Assembly (NCBI RefSeq): GCF_000241325.1
Contig: NZ_BAEI01000084.1
Coordinates: forward strand, 23,534 to 87,533
Origin: Gordonia polyisoprenivorans NBRC 16320 = JCM 10675
Lineage (GTDB): Bacteria; Actinomycetota; Actinomycetes; Mycobacteriales; Mycobacteriaceae
DNA: 64,000 nt
Direction of reading: 5' to 3'
Below the pieces are notes generated by a model that saw only the letters and a program-made list of their open reading frames with translations, was not told where the DNA came from and made no database searches. Shown here piece by piece: positions 9,601 to 18,627 of this stretch. How positions within the stretch are numbered: position 1 is the stretch's first letter; each line of letters starts with the position of its first letter. A program made the translations under genes and the position numbers.

Positions 9601-10395
9601 GTGACGCAGTCTCCCCCTGACTTCGTCGTCTCGGGGGCCGAGGCGCTGTTGCAGGTCAGCGCCGTGAGTTTGTCGGCCCAACGAGCCGAATTGATGGTTC
9701 CCGCCGGGCAGCGCTTTGCCGATCCGGTCGCCGGAAGTTGTCGCTCGGCGTTGGGTGTACCGCTCGACGACGTCACCGGTTACGTCGTCGCGTGTGGTGC
9801 ACCGTCGGGACGCTGGCCGGTGAGTCTCGGTATCCGAGTGGATTTCTTGGCCGACATTCCGACCGCCGGCGACCCGCTCTCGGTGACCGGGGAGCTGATC
9901 GCGCGCGACGACACGAGCGGAACCACCCATGGCAGCGTTGTCGACAGCGATGGCAACGTCCTCGCATTGGTGACCCAGCGTTCCCATCTGGTCGGCGTGG
10001 ACGCGACTCCCACCACACCCGATATCTCGTTCGATGTCCCCGCCGCCGATGTGCCGATCCGTGCGGCTCTGGGATTTCGGGATCTCGCGCCCGGCGTCGT
10101 CGAGATGCCACCCAACCAGTTGGCCGTCAACGGGATGGGTAACCTGCACGGCGGTGTGTTGATCATCGGATCGGAGCTCGCCGCGATGTCGGCGGTCGAG
10201 GCCGCCGGAGACTTCCGCACCACCAGTATCGACATCGCCTACGTGCGACCCGGTAACGGTCGGGAGGCCACGACGTTCGGTGCCGAGGTGCGCCACAGCG
10301 GACGATCGGTGGCGGTGGTCACGGTGACGGCATCGAACTCATCGGGGAAACCGTGTTCGATTGCCACCGTCGTCGTTCAACGGAGGAGTACATGA
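9601..10395 (+). CDS. Double-hotdog thioesterase-like protein (PaaI/TesB type)
   Basis: 264 aa with two hotdog repeats. The first half contains SCRSALGVPLDDVTGYV; the second ends with NLHGGVLIIGSELAAM and TTSIDIAYVRPG. Such proteins usually hydrolyse acyl-CoA esters, releasing trapped CoA. The GTG at 9601 is used; a TTG at 9595 is possible, and neither has a clear ribosome site. The gene begins just after the ligase stop and overlaps the next gene by four bases (ATGA), so it is translated with both. It could instead be a non-catalytic hotdog protein. Confidence 0.75.
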   Translation: MTQSPPDFVVSGAEALLQVSAVSLSAQRAELMVPAGQRFADPVAGSCRSALGVPLDDVTGYVVACGAPSGRWPVSLGIRVDFLADIPTAGDPLSVTGELIARDDTSGTTHGSVVDSDGNVLALVTQRSHLVGVDATPTTPDISFDVPAADVPIRAALGFRDLAPGVVEMPPNQLAVNGMGNLHGGVLIIGSELAAMSAVEAAGDFRTTSIDIAYVRPGNGREATTFGAEVRHSGRSVAVVTVTASNSSGKPCSIATVVVQRRST

Positions 10396-11369
10396 AGGCC
10401 ATCGTGATGTCACAGTTCGGTGAGCCGGGCCAGCTGGTCGCCACCGAGATCGCCGAACCGGTCAGCCGCGACGGGTGGGTCGTGGTGAAACTTGCTGCCA
10501 GCGCCCTGAATTGGCACGACGTCCTGGTGCGGCGCGGACAGTATCGCTCTCCGCTTCCGCACACCCCAGGCGCCGACGGTGCCGGAATACGCACGGACAC
10601 CGGTGCCGAGGTGGTCATCCTGCCGTCGCTGTTCTGGGGCGATCGCGCCGCGGCGCCGGGCAACGACTTCGAGATCCTCGGCGACACCACCCCGGGTACC
10701 TACGCGGAGTATGTGAGCGTCCCCGAGGAATGCCTGGCGCCCAGACCACCCGGCTACTCATGGGAACAGGCCGCAGCCCTCGGATTGGTCGGCGTCACCA
10801 CCTACCGGGCGCTGTTCACCCGCGCCGCTCTGATGGCGGGGGAGTCGCTGCTGATCATCGGAGCGGGTGGTGGCGTGTCTACCATGGCGCAGTCCTTGTC
10901 TTCTGCTGCTGGGGCGAGCACATATGTGACAGCGTCCTCGACGGCGAAACTCGAACGCGCGCAAGCCGGTGGTGCCCGCGGCGGTGTGCTGCACACCGAC
11001 GACAACTGGCCGCAGCTGGCCAAGCGTGAGTCACCCGGTGGCGAGGGATTCGATGTGATCCTCGATCCGGTCGGGCTCTGGGAGAAATCGCTCGGCGCGT
11101 TGCGCCCGGGTGGGCGGTTGGTGGTCCTCGGCGCGAATGTGGCCGAGCAGGCCACGCTTTCGGTGCGGCCCTACTTCTTCGGACAGTACAGCCTGCTCGG
11201 AACGACGATGGGCAGCCCGCAGGACTTCCACGGATTGCTCGACCTCGTGGCGGGCGGAAATGTTGAGGCGCCGCCGATCTCGCACACCTTACCGCTCGCC
11301 GACGCCGCCGAGGCGCATCGACTGATCGAGGCCGGTGGCGAGTTCGGCAAGGTCGTGTTGATGCCGTAG
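10392..11369 (+). CDS. Zinc-free medium-chain reductase (quinone oxidoreductase family)
   Basis: 325 aa NADPH-dependent MDR protein of the quinone oxidoreductase/enoyl reductase group. It has the GroES-like N-terminal half (LNWHDVLVRRG), the nucleotide-binding IIGAGGGVS and the late DPVG and GGRLVVLG motifs, and lacks structural-zinc cysteines. The ATG has GGAGG five bases upstream and overlaps the thioesterase stop. It could reduce an alpha,beta-unsaturated acyl-CoA or ketone of the pathway, for example a ring double bond of a terpenoid acid; the actual substrate is not visible. Confidence 0.8.
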   Translation: MKAIVMSQFGEPGQLVATEIAEPVSRDGWVVVKLAASALNWHDVLVRRGQYRSPLPHTPGADGAGIRTDTGAEVVILPSLFWGDRAAAPGNDFEILGDTTPGTYAEYVSVPEECLAPRPPGYSWEQAAALGLVGVTTYRALFTRAALMAGESLLIIGAGGGVSTMAQSLSSAAGASTYVTASSTAKLERAQAGGARGGVLHTDDNWPQLAKRESPGGEGFDVILDPVGLWEKSLGALRPGGRLVVLGANVAEQATLSVRPYFFGQYSLLGTTMGSPQDFHGLLDLVAGGNVEAPPISHTLPLADAAEAHRLIEAGGEFGKVVLMP

Positions 11370-11374
11370 GCCGG

Positions 11375-11779
11375 CTAGCCCGATATCCGAACCCGAGCGG
11401 TACCGGAGATCACGACCCGATCGCCGACCGTCGCCTGGACTGTCACCTCGGCGGTGTCGTCGTCGGTCGAGGCCACGGTGCCGCCGAGTTCCAGCGTCTC
11501 GCCGATGGCCAGTGGTGAGGCGAAACGCACCGAATACGACACGAGATTCTCGACGCCGACGAGGTCGGCGATCCACGCGGCGAGCATGCCGGCCTGCATC
11601 TGACCCATCGCGATCACGCCCGGTAATCCCGCAGCGCGCGCATAGTCCGGGTCATGATGCAGCGGATTGAAATCGCCACCGGCACCGGCGAACCGGACGA
11701 TGTCGGTCTGCGTGATCGGTCCGATCGTGCGTGTCTCGAGTTGTTGTCCGGCGTCGAGCGCCACCTGTGCGCGGGTCAT
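11375..11779 (-). CDS. MaoC-like (R)-specific enoyl-CoA hydratase, catalytic subunit
   Basis: 134 aa hotdog hydratase with the hydratase-2 motif GDFNPLHHDPDY (Asp36 and His41 as the catalytic pair), followed by GVIAMGQ. It overlaps the preceding MaoC-like gene by four bases (ATGA). Such small paired MaoC genes in Mycobacteriales (HadAB, ChsH1-ChsH2) form heterodimers that hydrate bulky enoyl-CoA, so a similar dimer is expected here. It ends five bases from the convergent reductase gene. Confidence 0.85.
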   Translation of the reverse strand: MTRAQVALDAGQQLETRTIGPITQTDIVRFAGAGGDFNPLHHDPDYARAAGLPGVIAMGQMQAGMLAAWIADLVGVENLVSYSVRFASPLAIGETLELGGTVASTDDDTAEVTVQATVGDRVVISGTARVRISG

Positions 11780-12240
11780 CGTGCGCTCCTCTCGATCAGA
11801 ACCTCGCGTTGGGTGATCACGGTGTCACCGTGCTGATCGACCCACTCGGTCTGCAGCGTCACCAGACGCATCGCCCCACCACGTTTGCCCTCGCGGGTGG
11901 TGTCGTCGACGACCCGCCGGGTACCGGTCACGTGGTCGCCGACCAGCAGTGGACGGTGGTACTCCCATTCCACCGAGCCCACCACGATCCGCTCGATGGC
12001 CAGGCCGAGGTCGCGGACAAACTGTTGCTGGTTGCGGTGATGGCCCGCGACCACCACATGCGTAGGAGTCGCGGGGATGGCTGCGAATCCGGTGGCCGTT
12101 GCGGCCTCGATGTCGGTGTGGACCGGGTCGGCAGCGTGGGTGGCAACCGCGAATTCTCGTACTTTTCCGGCCTCGACCCCGAACGACACCTCGTCGAGCA
12201 CTGTTCCGGTCGGTATCTCGCGCACTGCGTGACCCGGCAT
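11776..12240 (-). CDS. MaoC N-terminal-type dehydratase subunit (partner of the next gene)
   Basis: 154 aa hotdog protein of the FAS1 dehydratase-region type, with HAADPVHTDIEAA and WEYHRPLLVGD. The residues around the active site are degenerate compared with the partner gene, as in HadA/HadC or ChsH-type supporting subunits. The ATG at 12240 has AGGAGG five bases upstream. It diverges from the acyl-CoA dehydrogenase at 12.3 kb; the 68-base gap contains operator site B. Confidence 0.82.
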   Translation of the reverse strand: MPGHAVREIPTGTVLDEVSFGVEAGKVREFAVATHAADPVHTDIEAATATGFAAIPATPTHVVVAGHHRNQQQFVRDLGLAIERIVVGSVEWEYHRPLLVGDHVTGTRRVVDDTTREGKRGGAMRLVTLQTEWVDQHGDTVITQREVLIERSAR

Positions 12241-12259
12241 TGACTACCTCCTAGTTTTT

Positions 12260-12270
12260 TGGTCTGACCT
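12260..12270. promoter_or_regulatory. FadR/GntR-type operator, site B (TGGTCTGACCT)
   Basis: It matches TGGTCNGACCA at all but the last base and lies in the short gap between the divergent MaoC pair and the acyl-CoA dehydrogenase. A possible -10 element TATTGT (12270-12275) for the rightward gene overlaps its edge, which would suit repression. Confidence 0.6.
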
Positions 12271-12308
12271 ATTGTAGCGTTGGGCCGTAACGATGTGGAG
12301 GTTCTTCG

Positions 12309-13505
12309 ATGGATCTGAGCGATTCGCCCGAGGAGGCGAAGTTCCGTACTCGCGTTCGTGAGTGGTTGGCAGTCACTGTGCCCACGCTGCCTTGGCCCGA
12401 GCCCGCGCGACTGGAGGACAAGCGTGCCTTCTGGTCGGTGTGGCAGCGTGCCCTGTTCGACGCCGGGTTCGCCGGCCTGTCCTGGCCGACGGAGTTCGGC
12501 GGCGCGGGTGCCGACGCCAAGATCAAAGCGATTTTCAACGAGGAGATGGACCGTGCCGGTGCACCGGAGCGGCTCAACATCATCGGTGAGGACTTCGCCG
12601 GACCCACCATCGTCGCCTTCGGTAGCGACGAGCAAAAGCAGCGCTATCTCCAGCCCATCCTGACCGGTGGCGAGATCTGGTGCCAGCTGTTCTCCGAGCC
12701 GGAATCGGGTTCGGATCTCGCGTCGTTGCGGACGAGAGCGACGAAGGTCGACGGTGGGTGGACGATCACCGGGCAGAAGATCTGGACCTCTCGCGCGCAG
12801 ATCGCCGACAACGCGATCCTGTTGGCGCGCACCGGCGGCGGTGACCGGCACAAGGGCATCACCTACTTCCTGCTGCCGATGGACTCGGCGGGCATCACCG
12901 TGCGCCCGCTGGCCCACATGCTCGGCGAGGCCGAGTTCAACGAGGTCTTTCTCGACGACGTCTTCGTGCCCGATGGCGCCGTTGTCGGAGAGGTTGACGG
13001 TGGATGGAAGGTCGCGATGGGCACCCTCGCTTTCGAGCGGGTCGGGATCGCGACCGGCCGCGTCAACACCACCAGGGCCGTCGCCGATCTTGCTGAGCAG
13101 GTTCGCGCCACCACCGACGATGACGGTGCGCCGCTGTCGGCGGACCCGACGATCCGGAACAAGGTCGCCGACCTCTACGGCCGCGCGCTCACCCACTACC
13201 TGATCGGGCAGCGCGTCATCACCGGGGCGGCCTCCGGCCAACCCCCCGGCCCGGTGACCTCCATCGGTAAGCTGTACTTCTGTCCGCTCGTCGAGGACAT
13301 CGCCGACTTCGGGCTCGAACTCTGCGAGTTCGGTGGCCAGTTCGGCCTCGCTCCCGACAGCGACGACGCCGACAGAGCCGACCCCGGTCAACAGCGGTGG
13401 CTGCGCCTGGCCTACCAGGCTCGGGGCACGGCCATCGCCGGCGGATCGACCTTCATCCAACGCAACATCGCCGCCGAGCGGGTTCTCGGCATGCCCCGAA
13501 GCTGA
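12309..13505 (+). CDS. Acyl-CoA dehydrogenase (first FadE of a likely hetero-pair)
   Basis: 398 aa flavoprotein that would introduce the 2,3-double bond into an acyl-CoA. Visible are the FAD/substrate region SEPESGSDL, the beta-domain TGQKIWTSRAQ and the C-terminal FIQRNIAAERVLGMPR. The segment AGGSTFIQRN replaces the usual YEGTNEIQR, so the catalytic Glu of that position is absent. The ATG has GGAGG seven bases upstream. A shorter acyl-CoA dehydrogenase lies at 15.5 kb, and the pair resembles the alpha2beta2 FadE pairs used by actinobacteria for steroid and bulky acyl-CoAs. Confidence 0.88.
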   Translation: MDLSDSPEEAKFRTRVREWLAVTVPTLPWPEPARLEDKRAFWSVWQRALFDAGFAGLSWPTEFGGAGADAKIKAIFNEEMDRAGAPERLNIIGEDFAGPTIVAFGSDEQKQRYLQPILTGGEIWCQLFSEPESGSDLASLRTRATKVDGGWTITGQKIWTSRAQIADNAILLARTGGGDRHKGITYFLLPMDSAGITVRPLAHMLGEAEFNEVFLDDVFVPDGAVVGEVDGGWKVAMGTLAFERVGIATGRVNTTRAVADLAEQVRATTDDDGAPLSADPTIRNKVADLYGRALTHYLIGQRVITGAASGQPPGPVTSIGKLYFCPLVEDIADFGLELCEFGGQFGLAPDSDDADRADPGQQRWLRLAYQARGTAIAGGSTFIQRNIAAERVLGMPRS

Positions 13506-13518
13506 GAGAGGTGCACTG

Positions 13519-15507
13519 GTGAGCGGATACGTGTGGACTCCCACATCCGACTACATCGAGAACGCGAACGTCACCCGGCTGGGGCGTGCGCACGGGATCG
13601 ACACGATCACCGAACTCCGGCAGCGTTCGACCGCCGACATCCAATGGTATTGGGACGCCGCGATTGCCGACCTCGGCATCCCCTTCGCCACCCCCTACCG
13701 TCAGGTCCTCGACACCTCGGCGGGCCCCGAGTTCCCCGAGTGGTTCGTCGGTGGGACGTTCAACGCCGTCGATGCATGCCTGACCCGGTGGCTCGATGAT
13801 GCCGCCGACCGGCCTGCCATCGTGCACGAGGACGAGAACGGTGACGTACGGACCCTGACCTACGCCGAACTCTCCGAGCAGGTGGGCCGGGTGGCCTCGG
13901 GCCTGCTCGATCTCGGTGTCGGCGAGGGCGATTCAGTCGCCATCTATCTGCCGATGATCCCCGAGGCCGTCGTCGCCTGCTATGCGGCTGCCGGGATCGG
14001 CGCGATCATCGTCCCGCTGTTCTCCGGGTTCGCTGCGCCGGCCATCGCCTCCCGACTCAACGATGCCGAGGTCACGGCGGTCGTCGTCGCCGACGGCACG
14101 ATTCGTCGCGGTCGGCGGGTGGGGATGGCCGGAGAACTCGCCAAAGCCCTCGAGCTCACGCCGTCTGTGCGGTCGGTGGTCACCGTCGACAACATCGGTG
14201 GCCCCACCGAGATCGCCGAGGGCACCGTCGAGGTGCGCGCATGGACCGATCTCGTCGACGCCGCGCGCCCGGTTCACGAGTTCACGCCCTTCCCGGCCAT
14301 GCAGACGCTCATGCTCGGCTACACCTCCGGAACGACCGGTAAACCCAAGGGCGCGGTGCACACCCACGCCGGATTCACCATCAAGGTCGCCACCGAGGTG
14401 GCCTACTCGTTCGACATCAACGCCGGGGACCGGTTCTGCTGGATCACCGACATGGGCTGGGTGATGGGCCCACTCGCAGCATTCGGCACCCACGCCAACG
14501 GCGCGACCCTGGTGCTTTACGAGGGCTCACCCGACGTCCCCGACACCACTCGGCTCTGGGATCTGGTGGCCCGCCACCGGATCTCCATGCTCGGAGTCTC
14601 GCCGACGCTCATCCGTGCGCTCAAATCGACTGCGCTCGAACAGATCACCGCACACGACCTGTCGTCGGTGCATGTGCTGGGATCGACGGGTGAACCCTGG
14701 GATCCCGACTCCTACGACTGGCTCGCCGACACGGTGTTCGGCGGACGCGTTCCGGTGATCAACTTCTCCGGCGGTACCGAGGTCGGGGGCTCGTTCCTCG
14801 CGCCCTATCCGGTCGAGCGCATCCCGAGTTGTTCCCTCGGCGGGCCGTCCCTCGGGATGGACGTCGACGTGGTCGACGACGAGGGAAAACCGTTGCGCGG
14901 CAGCATCGGTGAATTGGTGTGCCGGCAACCGTGGCCGGCCATGACCCGCGGCGTGTGGCGCGACCGCGAGCGCTATCTCGAGTCCTACTGGTCCACATTT
15001 CCCGGAATGTGGTGCCACGGTGACTTCGCCCTGATCGACGACGATGATCAGTGGTACATCCTCGGCCGTTCCGACGACGTGATGAACGTCGCCGGAAAGC
15101 GTCTGGCCCCGGCCGAGGTCGAGTCGGTCCTGACCACCCACCCCGCCGTCGCCGAGGCTGCGGCCGTCGGAATCCCGGACCCCAAGAAGGGCGAGACCGT
15201 GTGGGCCTTCTGGGTTCCGCGTGCCGGTGCCGAGACCGACGGCGTCTCCGAGGAATTACGCACCCTGGTCGCCACCGGGGTGGGCAAGCCGTTCGCGCCG
15301 GCCAAGGTGTGGGTTGTTTCGGCCCTACCCAAGACCCGATCGGCGAAGATCCTGCGTCGCGCGGTGCGTGCCGCGGCGATCGGCGCCGACCCCGGTGATC
15401 TGTCGAGTGCGGAGAACCCGGAGGCCGTCGACGCCATTCGTCTCGTGGTCCACGGCGTGACCGCCGGCGCCGACGGCGAGTCCGTACGCGATGCGGCCGA
15501 GAACTAG
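13519..15507 (+). CDS. Large acetyl-CoA-synthetase-like AMP-forming acyl-CoA ligase
   Basis: 662 aa, longer than the ligase at 7.9 kb and with an N-terminal ACS-like region (FNAVDACLTRW), so it belongs to the acetyl/acetoacetyl-CoA synthetase branch. It has LGYTSGTTGKPKG and the catalytic lysine in TRSAKILRR. The GTG at 13519 is preferred (AGAGG upstream, protein homology from there); upstream in-frame sequence belongs to the preceding gene in another frame. It lies between two acyl-CoA dehydrogenases and would activate a short or branched acid released after ring opening; the substrate is inferred. Confidence 0.85.
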   Translation: MSGYVWTPTSDYIENANVTRLGRAHGIDTITELRQRSTADIQWYWDAAIADLGIPFATPYRQVLDTSAGPEFPEWFVGGTFNAVDACLTRWLDDAADRPAIVHEDENGDVRTLTYAELSEQVGRVASGLLDLGVGEGDSVAIYLPMIPEAVVACYAAAGIGAIIVPLFSGFAAPAIASRLNDAEVTAVVVADGTIRRGRRVGMAGELAKALELTPSVRSVVTVDNIGGPTEIAEGTVEVRAWTDLVDAARPVHEFTPFPAMQTLMLGYTSGTTGKPKGAVHTHAGFTIKVATEVAYSFDINAGDRFCWITDMGWVMGPLAAFGTHANGATLVLYEGSPDVPDTTRLWDLVARHRISMLGVSPTLIRALKSTALEQITAHDLSSVHVLGSTGEPWDPDSYDWLADTVFGGRVPVINFSGGTEVGGSFLAPYPVERIPSCSLGGPSLGMDVDVVDDEGKPLRGSIGELVCRQPWPAMTRGVWRDRERYLESYWSTFPGMWCHGDFALIDDDDQWYILGRSDDVMNVAGKRLAPAEVESVLTTHPAVAEAAAVGIPDPKKGETVWAFWVPRAGAETDGVSEELRTLVATGVGKPFAPAKVWVVSALPKTRSAKILRRAVRAAAIGADPGDLSSAENPEAVDAIRLVVHGVTAGADGESVRDAAEN

Positions 15508-15518
15508 GAGACGTCGAG

Positions 15519-16595
15519 ATGCATTGGGAATTGTCCGACGAGCAGGAACTGTTCGCCTCGTCATTGCGGGAATGGCTTGCTGCGAAGTTCCCCACCGACA
15601 CCGTCCGCGAACTCGTCGATGCCGGCGACACCGCCGGATTCGCCGAGGCACTCGTCGGCGAGGGCTGGTGGGGCGTGGGTTATGCCGAAGACGTCGACGG
15701 TCAGGGTGGCGGAATCCTCGAACTGGCGCTTGCCGCTCGCGAATTCGGCCGTGCCGCGGTGCCCGACTCGCGATGGCTGGCCGCGGCGCTCAGCGCGCCG
15801 TTGCTCTCGGTCGAGGAGCTCGCCGCACAGGTCGCGGGGGAGAAGCTCTTCGTCGTCGCGGTGCGCGCCGACCGGGCGCCCGGTGACGGGGGCAGGACGC
15901 TGCGCCTGTCGGCGGACGGATCGACGGTGACCGGATCGGTCTCGCACGTTCTCGCAGCCTCGGACGCCGACGTGTTCCTCGTGCCGGTGCAAAGGCCCGA
16001 GGGCTTGGCCATCGCCCGCGTACCCGCTGATGGGGCGACCACCCATGCCGAGCACCTGTTGGATCGTTCTCGCTCGGCGGCGACCGTCGACTTCGATGCG
16101 GCGCCGGTATCGGCGGTCTCCTCAGACGGATCGTCACTGCAGCAGGTCGGTCGACGCGCTGCAGTGCTCATCGCCGCCGACGCACTCGGCAGTGCCGAGC
16201 GGATGCTCGAGCTCGCCGTCGAATACAGCAAGCAGCGCAAGCAATTCGGGCAGTTCATCGGGTCGTTCCAAGCGGTCAAACATGCGGCGGCGCAGATGCT
16301 GGTGACCGTCGAGTCCGCATACTCGATCGCTCTCTATGCGGCTGCCGCCGCCGATGCCGAACTCGCCGACGCCGACACGATCGCGGCCGTCGCGAAGGCA
16401 CAGGTCACCGCGCCCGTGGCCGACCTGGCCGATTCTGCACTGACCGTGCACGGCGCGATCGGCTACACCTGGGAGCACGATCTGCATCTGTTCTACAAGC
16501 GCGCGAAGCTCGATCGCGTTCTGTTCGGGACGCCGGCGACATGGAATGAACGCATTGCTGCTGCGGTCCTCGATACCGCACCGTCCGAGTCGTGA
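15519..16595 (+). CDS. Acyl-CoA dehydrogenase (second, shorter FadE)
   Basis: 358 aa. It starts with the family-typical HWELSDEQELFASSLREWL and ends with ALTVHGAIGYTWEHDLHLF, the pattern of FadE subunits that pair with a longer FadE. The canonical middle motif (EPGxGSD) is poorly preserved, which suggests that part of the active site comes from a partner, most likely the product of 12309-13505. The ATG has a GGAG eight bases upstream. It lies 11 bases after the ligase stop. Confidence 0.85.
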   Translation: MHWELSDEQELFASSLREWLAAKFPTDTVRELVDAGDTAGFAEALVGEGWWGVGYAEDVDGQGGGILELALAAREFGRAAVPDSRWLAAALSAPLLSVEELAAQVAGEKLFVVAVRADRAPGDGGRTLRLSADGSTVTGSVSHVLAASDADVFLVPVQRPEGLAIARVPADGATTHAEHLLDRSRSAATVDFDAAPVSAVSSDGSSLQQVGRRAAVLIAADALGSAERMLELAVEYSKQRKQFGQFIGSFQAVKHAAAQMLVTVESAYSIALYAAAAADAELADADTIAAVAKAQVTAPVADLADSALTVHGAIGYTWEHDLHLFYKRAKLDRVLFGTPATWNERIAAAVLDTAPSES

Positions 16596-16612
16596 CCCGG
16601 CGTTAGGTTATT

Positions 16613-16623
16613 TGGTCAGTCCA
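16613..16623. promoter_or_regulatory. FadR/GntR-type operator, site C (TGGTCAGTCCA)
   Basis: One mismatch to TGGTCNGACCA. A good -10 hexamer TATAGT (16628-16633) starts four bases downstream, so a repressor here would block the promoter of the acyl-CoA dehydrogenase-SDR-thiolase-CoA transferase operon. The same 11-mer occurs on the other strand at 63534-63544. Confidence 0.65.
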
Positions 16624-16662
16624 TATGTATAGTTACACGAACAAGTGCGAAGGAGGGCCGAC

Positions 16663-17829
16663 GTGGATTTCGAACTGACCGAGGACCAGGTCACGATCCG
16701 TGACGCGGTCGCAGAGCTGGCGTCCAAGTTCGACGACCAGTACTGGCAGGAGAAAGACGAGAAGCATGAATTCCCGCGGGAGTTCTACGATGCCTTCGCC
16801 GAAGGTGGCTGGCTCGGGATCACCACGCCGGAGGAATACGGTGGTCACGGCTACGGCATCACCGAGGCATCCATCCTGCTCGAACAGGTTGCGGCCTCAG
16901 GCGCGGGGATGAACGGTGCGAGTTCGATGCACTTGTCGATCTTCGGTATGCACCCGGTGATCGTGCACGGCAGTGATGAGCTCAAGCAGCGGACGCTGCC
17001 GCGCATCGTCAACGGCGATCTCCACGTGTGCTTCGGCGTCACCGAACCCGGTGCGGGCCTCGACACCACCAGGATCACCACCTTCGCCAAGCGCGACGGC
17101 GACAAGTACATCGTCAACGGCCGCAAGGTGTGGATCTCCAAGGCCGTCGAGTCCGAGAAGATCCTGCTGCTGACCCGCACCCAGAAATTCGACGAGTCGC
17201 CACGCAAGACCGACGGTATGACTCTGTTCCTCACGGACCTCGACCGCTCCAAGGTCGACATCCGACCCATCAAGAAGATGGGACGCAATGCGGTGACCTC
17301 CAACGAATTGTTCATCGACAACCTCGAGATCCCGGTCGCCGATCGGGTTGGCGAAGAGGGCAAGGGATTCACCTACATCCTCGACGGACTCAACCCCGAA
17401 CGCTGTCTCGTGGCGGCTGAAGCCCTGGGCGTAGGCCGGGCGGCACTGCGCGCGGGTGTCCGTTACGGCAACGACCGCGAGGTTTTCGGCCGGCCCATCG
17501 GCAAGAACCAGGGAATCCAGTTCCCGCTCGCCGACTCGCTCGCCCGCCTCGACGCCGCCGAGCTGATGCTGCGCAAGGCGACGTGGCTCTACGACAACGG
17601 AAAGCCTTGTGGCCGTGAGGCCAACACCGCCAAGTACCTCTGCGCCGACGCCGGCTTCGATGCCGCCGACCGCGCGTTGCAAACCCACGGCGGCATGGGC
17701 TACTCCGAGGAGTACAACGTCTCGCGCTACTTCCGGGAGGCACGTCTGACCCGGATCGCGCCGATCAGCCAGGAAATGATCCTCAACTATCTGGGATCGC
17801 ACGTGCTCGGAATGCCCAGGAGCTACTGA
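16663..17829 (+). CDS. Acyl-CoA dehydrogenase (third FadE)
   Basis: 388 aa, a full-length single-gene type with VTEPGAGLDTTRI, NGRKVWISKA, HGGMGYSEEYNVSRYFRE and the ending MILNYLGSHVLGMPRSY. The GTG start at 16663 is chosen from AGGAGG six bases upstream. It is the first gene of an operon read as 1-base-overlap (TGATG) with an SDR, then thiolase and CoA transferase. It probably oxidises a branched or alicyclic acyl-CoA; the AliB-type cyclohexanecarboxyl-CoA dehydrogenase is one possible role. Confidence 0.88.
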   Translation: MDFELTEDQVTIRDAVAELASKFDDQYWQEKDEKHEFPREFYDAFAEGGWLGITTPEEYGGHGYGITEASILLEQVAASGAGMNGASSMHLSIFGMHPVIVHGSDELKQRTLPRIVNGDLHVCFGVTEPGAGLDTTRITTFAKRDGDKYIVNGRKVWISKAVESEKILLLTRTQKFDESPRKTDGMTLFLTDLDRSKVDIRPIKKMGRNAVTSNELFIDNLEIPVADRVGEEGKGFTYILDGLNPERCLVAAEALGVGRAALRAGVRYGNDREVFGRPIGKNQGIQFPLADSLARLDAAELMLRKATWLYDNGKPCGREANTAKYLCADAGFDAADRALQTHGGMGYSEEYNVSRYFREARLTRIAPISQEMILNYLGSHVLGMPRSY

Positions 17830-18626
17830 TGAGCGAGAACACCAGCAAGCAGACCCACGGCCCCAAGGGGCCTGACGTGTTCCGGCTCGACGGACGCACC
17901 GCACTGGTCACCGGCGCCGGCGGCGGCGTGGGTGCCGCCGTCGCCGAAGCCTTCGCCGCTTCCGGTGCGGCGGTGCTGGTCACCGACATCAACAAGGACG
18001 CCGCGGCGACGGTCGCCGCGCGTATCACCGAGGCAGGCGGTACCGCAGAGCCTTTCGCGTTGGACGTGTGTGACGGCGACAACGCACGGGATGCGGTCGC
18101 TGCGGCGGCCGCCCTGGGCAACGGCACCCTCAACATCCTGGTGAACAATGCGGGCGTCATCGCGCCGGCGATGTTCCCCAAGATGGACGAGGATCGCTTC
18201 CGCAAAGTTCTCGACACCCACCTGATGGGTAGCTATCACTGCAGCCACGCCGCGCTCGACGCCCTCCCCGAGGACGGCACCGGCCGCATCATCAACGTGA
18301 CCTCGGCTGCCGGACTCACCGGAACCATCGGACAGGCCAATTACGGCGCAGCCAAGGCCGCGATCGTCGGTCTCACCAAGTCGCTGGCGCGAGAGCTTGC
18401 CAGGCAGTCGGTGACGGTCAACGCGGTCGCGCCGCTGGCTGCCACCGCGATGACCGAGAACATTCGCAACAACGAGAAACTCGCAGCCAAGACCCTGGCT
18501 CGTATCCCGTTGGGGCGCTGGGCATATCCGGACGAGATTGCGCCCACATTCGTCTTCCTCGCCTCCGACGCCGCCGGCTACATCACCGGGCAGATCCTCC
18601 CGGTCGACGGCGGGACGGTGATCTGA
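17829..18626 (+). CDS. Short-chain dehydrogenase/reductase (3-hydroxyacyl-CoA type)
   Basis: 265 aa. It has the NAD(P)-binding TGAGGGVGAAV, NNAGV and the catalytic tetrad with YGAAK. It starts on the last base of the acyl-CoA dehydrogenase stop (TGATG) and is followed after one base by the thiolase. Position between dehydrogenase and thiolase suggests 3-hydroxyacyl-CoA oxidation to the 3-keto ester, complementary to the MaoC hydratase; the substrate is inferred. Confidence 0.85.
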   Translation: MSENTSKQTHGPKGPDVFRLDGRTALVTGAGGGVGAAVAEAFAASGAAVLVTDINKDAAATVAARITEAGGTAEPFALDVCDGDNARDAVAAAAALGNGTLNILVNNAGVIAPAMFPKMDEDRFRKVLDTHLMGSYHCSHAALDALPEDGTGRIINVTSAAGLTGTIGQANYGAAKAAIVGLTKSLARELARQSVTVNAVAPLAATAMTENIRNNEKLAAKTLARIPLGRWAYPDEIAPTFVFLASDAAGYITGQILPVDGGTVI

Positions 18627-18627
18627 G

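Noticed and set aside
8580..9776. 398-codon minus-strand frame
   Set aside because: Antisense to the acyl-CoA ligase; low-complexity Arg/Gly/His composition and no recognisable motif.
11928..13544. 538-codon minus-strand frame
   Set aside because: It covers the acyl-CoA dehydrogenase on the other strand and part of the MaoC gene out of frame; not protein-like.
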